Assembly (NCBI GenBank): GCA_023105745.1
Contig: JALGQZ010000006.1
Location: forward strand, 29,651,686 to 29,715,685
Direction of reading: 5' to 3'
From: Austropuccinia psidii
Taxonomy: Eukaryota > Basidiomycota > Pucciniomycetes > Pucciniales > Sphaerophragmiaceae
DNA length: 64,000 bases
The translations under genes and the position numbers were made by a program. The notes under the pieces are model-generated. The model was given only the letters and a program-made list of their open reading frames with translations, searched no databases and was not told the DNA's origin. Positions 56,537-64,000 of the stretch are shown here, in pieces (within the stretch, counting starts at the first letter, position 1; each line of letters begins with the position of its first letter).

Positions 56537-58728
56537 TGTAAGGTTTTTCTATGAAACTCTTGATAATAGTAGCAAAATCAAGAGTACTATGACTGTCCTC
56601 AGTAGAAATATATAATATAATAAAATATTATAACCACAAATTTAAATATAATTATTAAAAATAATTATATATAAAAAAAATAAATTTAATTATTATTATA
56701 AAAATATGATAATAAAAAAAATATAATAATTATAATGAATTATAATTATTCTATTATTGTTATAGCCACTGACAGTTATAACAATAAGAATTGTAAAGTG
56801 CATAATGAGACAATTACATGTGGAAAATATGAATATTAACCACTTATAAATAATATAAATATTATTTATAAAAAGAATTAAACACACAATTTTCAGAAAT
56901 AATTCTTATAGAATAAAAATTCTATATAAAAAAACTAATACTAGATAAAAAAGTATAGAACTTTAGAGAAAACTTACTTATAATATTTATTTAATACAAC
57001 AAGTCAAACAACAACAGTTATTATATTAAATAAACATTCTAAGTTAAATACACGCCAAAAATCAATAACTTTAAAGATAAAACAACTTTTTAAAATAAAA
57101 TTTAAGATTAAAGAGTTTTTAAGAGGAATTTGTGGATTTTAATAGATATTTAAGATGATAATTTTATATAATAAAATATATTATTGGTGATTACAACAAT
57201 AATCTAAATTCTATGATTTCAATTATTTAATTTTAATTAATAAAGAATAAAATAACCTAAGAATTACTTTAATAATAAGATCTTATATTTTAATAAAACT
57301 TTACCTGTTTAAATTTCTAATATGATTGGATTGATGAATTGATGGACAAAAACAGTGATGAAAAAACTCTTTTTATGTCTTCAGAGCAGCTCTCATGATT
57401 CATAATGAATGTAGAGGGCGTGCTCAGGTCAAAACTGAAAAACCATACTTAAAAACAAAGTTCTTAACTTAAGGCAACTTGTTTTCAATTCCAATTTAAA
57501 GTTACCAGTGTTATTCTTAACTCCATGTAACATTAATCCTCATTTAAACTAATTATTTTTTAAGTTTTCAATATAAATAAACTTATTTATATTAAATTTC
57601 ATCACATGAACAACTGAAAAATAGAGTTTCAAGCAGAAATCTCTTAAACTCAATTTTTAATTAATTTTTAAAGAAATCATAATTTTCTTTGAGCTTAATT
57701 AAAAAAGTAAATTTCCAGGCTAATTACCCAGGAAATTTATTTATAAAAGATACTTAAAATTTGATTTATATATAGATAATATTAAATTCTAAGCTGTGTG
57801 AAAATCTCAAGCAAATGCATTGAGATTTGGATTTTTAATGAATTTTTGAAGTTATTGCTATTTTTCCACGTAAAATAACAATACACACCAAACCTTAGCT
57901 TTTGATAAGGTTTTGATGCTTGTAACTTTAAATTTTTAAGCTTATTCAAAGTTTTTAAGCTTGATCAAGCTTTGACAGTTCTTAAAACCTTGATTTCAAG
58001 CCAGCATATTGGGATTTACCCTTTGGCAGCTTGAAATTCCTGTCCAAATTGGGATAAGACCAGTTTAAACCTTAAGGTTGGAGCAAAGTCTAATCTTAAA
58101 GTTTAAATAAGGTTAAAAATCCTCCAATACAGGTGGAAAGCCTTGATTGAATCATTGCAGATCCAAAAAGTTGGGTACCCCAGCTCTATTTGGTCTTTTT
58201 CCTTTGTTTCACCTTTTTGCGTGGATTTTGCCCTTTTATTTATTTAAAGCGATACCATGGCTTTAAACCCTTTTAAATTGAGCTCACGCAGGATTTACAT
58301 TCTTTATGGCAGATCCTTAGCCAATTCAGTAAATATACACCACACCTCAATTTTAACTAAAATTTTGGTAAGTTTGCATTAACCTTATGCACTTTTAAAT
58401 TTAAGCTTATTTAAGTTTAAATTTAACAATTTTAAAAAAATGTTAAAAAAGTTACATTAGTACTGTGAGATTGTTAAATCTTCTAATATCACAAGAAATA
58501 AGTGTTTTTGGGTATAACACCTTATGGATGTACCCTAGGTCATTTTTGGTGTAGAATCCAAAAATGACATAATATTTATAACTTTGTTTATCCAAAAAAA
58601 AGTTATGCTTATTTTTTTGTTATTTTTTATTTTAATTTCAACTAAAAAGTCTGTTTAAGACAAAATTAACTGTTTATAAAATCATTTGTGGCCTTATGGG
58701 TATGTTATACATACCTCACAGGCTCACA
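56537..58728 (-). repeat. family A copy 3, 5' LTR (2192 bp)
   Basis: In sense orientation TGTGAGCCTGTGAGG (58728) to ...AAAAACCTTACA (56537). Matches 47762-49931 at roughly 95% in samples. Confidence 0.92.
57298..57430 (-). promoter_or_regulatory. putative LTR core promoter and donor-like motif (copy 3)
   Basis: Sense order is cctgagcacgccctctaca, then ACATAAAAAGAG (around 57367-57378), then AAACAGGTAAAG (around 57299-57311). The arrangement and sequence are those of the copy 1 LTRs despite general drift. Confidence 0.35.
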
Positions 58729-58733
58729 ATGCC
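58729..58733. repeat. right target-site duplication of family A copy 3
   Basis: ATGCC, pairing with ATTCC at 47757-47761. Confidence 0.7.
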
Positions 58734-59717
58734 AAAAAGTCTCCACCAACTTTATTTAAATATTTTGTTCCAGTCCCTTCTTGATTTTTAGAAGTTTCAA
58801 ATATCTCAATTCAATTTTTTCACAAATTTGATTGAACTTTTTTTCTGTGAAAAATGATTCAATTTTTGATAACAGCTCAATTCTATTATTTAATTCTTTT
58901 TTTTATATAATTATTCTTGTTACTATGACAAAGATTTAGTAACTTTTTTTCTTTTTCATTTTTTCATTATATTTCAGATTTTAAATTAAATCATACAAAG
59001 AATATTTATTCTCCATGAACAAATATTTAAATCTCTTCAGAAAACATATTGACAAAAACTATAATTTATTTAATTTTTTCTGAAAGAATGAGTACTCTCA
59101 CTTATAAGTATTTGAATCCCCTTTTTAATTTCTTATTCCTGGTGAATGTATATTCCACCAATTAATATCATTTCAATTTATTAATGCATCTTTTCTTCAA
59201 CTCTGATAGTGTTTCCCCTTTTTAATAATATCTTTAATTCTTAGTATTTGGACTGGAAACTACAAAAGAGGCCCCATGTAACAGTAGCATTGGCTTTTAT
59301 GAGTATGGCTCAGGTAAAGAATTTATTGTTTTGTCCTTGCTCATGAACAGCTGTAAAATTCTCCTTGAATGACTAAGCTTTGACCTTTGATTACCTGGAG
59401 ATCCAGGTTCAAGAATTTACACATGTTAAGTATGAAAAAATGACCTAAGTGGGGGACTTATGGAAGAAGTTAAGGGGAAATAAATCAGGAGATTCCGTGA
59501 GAGTTTATTATCCTTCACTGATGGACTGACTAAAAATTAGTCCTCTGGTGTTCTTTTTCTCTTTGAGGCTCAGTTATTCTTGGTGTTTTTGAGCCACTTG
59601 TGAAAAATGTGAAAATAAGCCCAAAATGTGCACTTCTTCAGAAGCGAAATACATATTTTGAAGTTGAAAACTTCTCCAAAGAAGCTTACTAGGGTCCAAA
59701 TAGCTCAATTGAACCTC
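58734..59717. other. AT-rich DNA, nothing recognised
   Basis: No convincing ORF or repeat. A short hairpin CCTGGagatCCAGG at 59394-59407 is noted. Confidence 0.3.
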
Positions 59718-59823
59718 CTAGTATGCGGTCTGACCAATTGGCCAAGGGTTCCAGACTGACCCCTCCTGAGAGGGAGATGGGCATAGAGACCATGTCTCAA
59801 TGGAAATGGACATAATCCAATAA

Positions 59824-60335
59824 ATGAAGATATCTGGCCCTTGTGACCAAGGTGATGGAGTACAAGGGAAAGTAGGAAAAATTAAAATTGTGGTAATAAT
59901 TTTTATAATTGCCAGAAATAGATTCTGGAAGCTAAAATCACATAGCTGTGACAAAATATATATCAGGCCTCATATTTTGAGAGTCAGAAGTGTGAAAACA
60001 GGGGGTCGTGTGGCTTCTATCTGGAAGGGGAAGAACCTTAAAGTTAAAATGGGAGATTCCAAGTAAATATCTGAGGGATTGGATTCTCTTCAATTTTAAG
60101 CAAAATGAGAAATTCCAGAAGAGCAAATATGGGGTTATTCTTTGAGATTTTTGTTGGAACTATGAGCTTATTGATTCAAATTTTTGGGGGGTTGCTGGTG
60201 TTAAGGAATGGATTTTATACCAATTCTTTGTTCAATCATTTTCCTTATGTTTACCTACCAATGCTTATTCATTGTGGTTATATTGAGGGAAATACACAAA
60301 CACTCAATATAAATTCTGAATATTGTTTTTACTAA
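59824..60335 (+). other. two small ORFs in a less AT-rich patch, unrecognised
   Basis: An 80-codon ORF (59824-60066, MKISGPCDQGDGVQGK..., basic C-terminus) is followed by a 76-codon ORF (60105-60335) with a hydrophobic segment (FEIFVGTMSLLIQIFGGLLV) that could span a membrane. The patch 59600-60130 is visibly richer in G/C than its surroundings, so it may be an exon or an old insert. No homologue is recognised and an intron between the two is not proven. Confidence 0.25.
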
Positions 60336-63300
60336 TCGGATTTTTGATTGATAGATATATTTATCATGAATAAAAAAACATTTCTCTTTCAATTTTTTTT
60401 GCTTTTTATATCACCCAATTTAAATTTATGGTAAAAAAATGAATTTACTGCAGTTGAAATTTGTATTTTAATTCCAATTGAGTTTCATTTGTAACTTTAA
60501 AGAAATTTAATTTAGAAATTTTTCCCAATTTTATTATAAAATAAATTTCTACATAAATCAATTGATTAAAATAAAACCAACACCTTCATATATTGAGGCT
60601 AACCCAAGTGTCAATCTAGCAAAAATGAGGGTTTATTTAGCAAAAAACCTTCAAAATGCATGGAAGAATCTTTTAAGATTTATTCCAACATTCTCCCGAA
60701 ATTTTCTCACGATTTATTGACCAAAAACTTGCCACATAACATTCTCCTTTCATTTTTAATGAATGAATTTTTCTCTTGAAGAGATATTTATGACAGTTTT
60801 TTCTAAACAAATAAGCTTGTTGGTAAGAATTTGGCCCATTTTTGGAGCTAAAAGCCTTTTAAAAGAGTTACTTCTTTAATTTTTGTGCATTTTCTTTTGT
60901 TTTGAAAGAAATATTATTTCTTCAAGAAGATTTACTACTACCATTTTTCAAAAAAAAAAAATATATATATTGTATTTTTATTAAAAAAACCAACATTAAA
61001 ATTTATATTCTTTTTCTGAAAAATTTTCCTTCTTGTTTCAAAACGAACTTTTTCATGATTTTCATTCAGAAAAACATAAAAAAATTATTTCATCTCTCTT
61101 TTTTATCACACCCCAGCTGAAAAACTTCATTTTATAGAACTTCCAAAAGGACGAAATTCAATTTCAAACGGATATTCAGGCCTATATTTATTCTGTTTAA
61201 AGCTCCACTATTCCCCTTTCTTTTCTCATTTTAACTAAAAATATGGACCCCCCTGTCTTATTATTTTTTCCTGAATTATTGAAAATTTTTCCATTTGTTT
61301 TTCAAATCTTCCCCTTTTTCCTATCACTAATCTCAATATCAATTGGGGGAGAAACACTCTTCTATAATCTCAGTGATTTACAAACTATTATCATAAACAT
61401 TTACTATTTTATGTGGAAGATGTTTCATAAATGGAATATCAATTATGATACCCAATATCCTGAATACAAAGCTGAGTAATTTATATAATATCACATATTA
61501 AGTTTGAAAATATCTCCTTCCTCTCAAAATAAGCCCTGTTTTCATGTGTGAACCAAGATTTAAGCCATGAAAGTCCCATTTTGTATCCGCTGAGAGAAAC
61601 CAATCTGAAATTTTCTGGAATATTAAAGGAGATAGTTATCTCATATCAGTTCAAATAAATAAAACGAAAGAAATATTTTCCCTTTATTAAGTAAACTTGG
61701 GAAAGTTTACCCATTTTGAGGCATTACAGGTCCTGACTAAAAAAGGTTTATGTGAGGCCCAAGAAAATAAATATCCATCAGATATCGGGCTCTCTATTGA
61801 ATAGCCTATGTATATTTTGGGAATACTTATACAAATTGCATCAGAATTTCTGTTATGATATTCTATTTTTACAACAAATTGCTCCTTTGGGATATAATAG
61901 CTTTAATTGAATTGCTTAATACTTTTGGGCACTGCAGGGAACCATCTCTTTGAAACCAAGAGTGTTTCGGCTGAAAAAATTACTCACTAAATATTATATT
62001 GGGAAGAAGGGATGCATGGGATCAAGTGTCAGCTTAGTGACACCCTAAATAAATCCTTTTTATGATTTTTTCTTTCTGATAATAATTTTAAGATCTTTCT
62101 CAAAGAGAAAAGGGTTTTATTATTTAATTCTCAATTTACTTTTCATCGAAAAAACATATGTATCAGTTAGTAAACTCCTTGTCATGTTTTTTATGTATTT
62201 ATTTTACATTATGATATCAAAAGTCTGTTCATTATAATTGAAATAATTGATTTTGATTTGATTTAATTCTAAAATAATTCTTGTAATCTGTATAGGATAT
62301 TCTTCAATTAAATATTCTAAAAAATGGTATGTTCTGAAAAAATACACTAATTGCCTTGAAATATTTTTTGTTCAATTGAAATTCCATTTATTATTTAAAA
62401 AAACTTATGAAACATCTAATTTTTTGCAAAAAAAACACATAATAGTGATTCTTTGTTATGCATGAAGGTGATGTGGATTTTCTTTTAAAAAAATAATCCT
62501 TTACGTTGTTTTTCAAAAATCATAAACAACATAAAAAGAGAAAATACATAATATTTTGATAAAAAAAATAAGAGGTGAACAGCTCCAAAACAAAATTTCT
62601 AGCCCCCTTAGGTTATAATTTTTTTGGATAAATTCTTTGAGCTCCTTGAGATACATAAGAAATATTTTAAAGTCTAGCTCAAAAATTGTTTCATATCAAT
62701 ATAGGAAGAATTTCAAATTTCACCAATTTTGAAAAATATGACCTCCGGATATATCACTTGAGAGAATGGTATTTTCTTATATAAAAAACCGTTTAATAAT
62801 CATTACAGATATTAAATATTCCTTTCAAATATCAATAATAGCTTTCCAGTAGAATTTCTTTACTTTCCAAAATATGTTACTTTCCCACTTCCTAAAGTCT
62901 CTATGGGTCAATTTCATCAATAACAATTGAAATCAAATCTGCTATTTTTCGTTCTTCTGGAGCTTGAAGAGAATTATCACCCCTCTCTTTATTTGTGAAG
63001 AGATAATCTGGAGCAATAACTACATATTTTAAGAGACACGAACAAAAATTCAGGGAGAATTTATCAGATTATTCATTTACTCTGAGGTAGACAGGATAAA
63101 TAATCTTCTTGTTAGTGATTCAAACTTACAATGAACTTAAATTTATTGAGATACGAAAAGCATAAATTCTAAAAAAATCTATAGCTTATTGAGATAAAAT
63201 ATATTCCATAAGAAAATCTTGAAAAAACCTCAGGGATTATTAATATAATTTCTTCTCACTAACAAAAGGAATTTAATCAATTTAAATTTAATTTTCTTTT

Positions 63301-64000
63301 GTGAGAAAAACATTTCATAGAGAGTTTCTTTATAAAAGAGAAGACTAAAGCTATTTGGAAGCTCAATAGCTTTCAAAAAAGAAAAAACACTTCAGGTTTA
63401 AGTTTGGCTCCAAGGGGAAGTTTTGATTCAATAATATGCTTAACTAATACTTTTTTATAATATTTTCTAATTAATAGATTCAATTATTATATTGATTCAT
63501 AATTTTCCGCTTTTTTATTGAAATTTTTTGGAATATCAAGACTCAGAAGAATTACTTTTGAAGCTTGAAAGCCTCCTTAGATTATTGTTTGAAATATCAA
63601 GATTTAAATTTCTCTTATAATTCCTTACTTATGTATATCATACATTTGTATAAAAACTAGAAAGGAATGAATTCCTCACTTAGAAGCTTATATTGAGCTA
63701 TACTTTGATCTTGAGATACAGGCTTAGTATGAGCCTTAGAGGTATTTTTATATACCCAAAGAACACAAATTTAAATATAACTAATGATTCAAAATTATAT
63801 AATTATTTTCAAAAATTAAAATGAAATTTAAATATATATATATTCAGTATAACCTTTAAAGAAATGAAGTAAAACAAAATTTTCAACAAAAATTTAAAAA
63901 AAAAGGTTTTTGGAAAAAATTGAATGAAAATTATCATAGACGTTCTTTCAATAAATGGAAATATGAAATTTATCTCACCATTGGATGCCCAATAAAACTT
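60336..64000. other. AT-rich DNA with small unsupported ORFs
   Basis: Low-complexity runs, for example A-run plus (AT)n at 60947-60970 and (AT)n near 63832-63844. ORFs at 60902-61120 and 61243-61479 are Phe/Ile/Lys-rich, as expected from AT-rich noncoding DNA. No repeat shared with the rest of the window was seen. Confidence 0.3.

Larger units (their letters stand above)
47762..58728 (-). mobile_element. Ty3/gypsy element, family A copy 3 (11.0 kb, best preserved)
   Basis: Full-length minus-strand element with 5' LTR at 56537-58728, 3' LTR at 47762-49931 and near-matching 5-bp target duplications. The LTRs differ by roughly 5% in stretches I compared, so it is the youngest dated insertion here. 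Gag-pol is one long frame from 55823 to 50841 with three in-frame stops, then a 13-bp deletion and a 1-bp deletion near the end of integrase. It is inactive but close to the family's coding state, and it serves as the reference for copy 1. Confidence 0.93.

Noticed and set aside
59390..59420. tRNA-like T-arm (CCAGGTTCAAG)
   Set aside because: The stem does not close properly and no anticodon or acceptor arms fit. It is part of a simple CCTGG/CCAGG hairpin.
60947..60970. A-run followed by (AT)n as a possible poly(A) tail of a LINE
   Set aside because: No endonuclease or RT of non-LTR type upstream. A simple low-complexity run in AT-rich DNA.

Overview
The window looks like eukaryotic, repeat-dominated, AT-rich fungal DNA. 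The organism is most probably a rust fungus (Pucciniales). The Ty3/gypsy Gag-Pol proteins here resemble, from memory, the very abundant copies in large rust genomes such as Austropuccinia psidii. That assignment is an inference from family resemblance, not a database match. I see no intact host gene, tRNA, rRNA or CRISPR array. Almost everything identifiable is transposon-derived, in several age layers.

Layout. 1-8865: old low-complexity DNA with a degenerate ~105-bp tandem repeat (1-330), a decayed PIF/Harbinger nuclease (1095-1815, + strand), an unrecognised decayed coding stretch (2410-3480, - strand), a ~360-bp direct repeat (3491-4150) and a hairpin- and palindrome-rich repeat block (4981-5441). 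8866-10290: fragments of a diverged gypsy LTR (family C). 10485-30960: a nested pair of retrotransposons. A minus-strand gypsy element (family B) has its 3' part at 10485-12646 and its 5' part at 23579-30960. Its integrase gene is split by a complete plus-strand element (family A, copy 1, 12647-23578). 32471-36390: a 3.9-kb segment bounded by 27-bp inverted repeats (26/27 matching). 36390-46371: a heavily decayed minus-strand gypsy element (family C), followed by a partial LTR duplicate to 46938. 47762-58728: a minus-strand family A element (copy 3), the best preserved, with 2.2-kb LTRs, a near-matching 5-bp target duplication and long open gag-pol segments broken by three nonsense codons and two small indels. 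58734-64000: AT-rich DNA with only small unrecognised ORFs.

Relative ages by eye from 5'/3' LTR divergence in sampled stretches: family B about 13%, family A copy 1 about 11%, family A copy 3 about 5%. This order agrees with the nesting. All the elements are chromovirus-like: Gag with CCHC knuckle, protease, reverse transcriptase, RNase H, integrase and a chromodomain-like tail.

The most interesting signal is in family A and C gag. A second reading frame, +1 relative to the frame that leads into pol, stays largely open for about 190 codons at the same offset in three copies. Between the two family A copies its protein is better conserved (about 76%) than the overlapping main frame (about 63%). 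This suggests an overprinted, dual-coding gag region. A conserved leader hairpin, a shared primer-binding-site-like motif and conserved promoter and donor-like motifs in the 2.2-kb LTRs are further points of interest.
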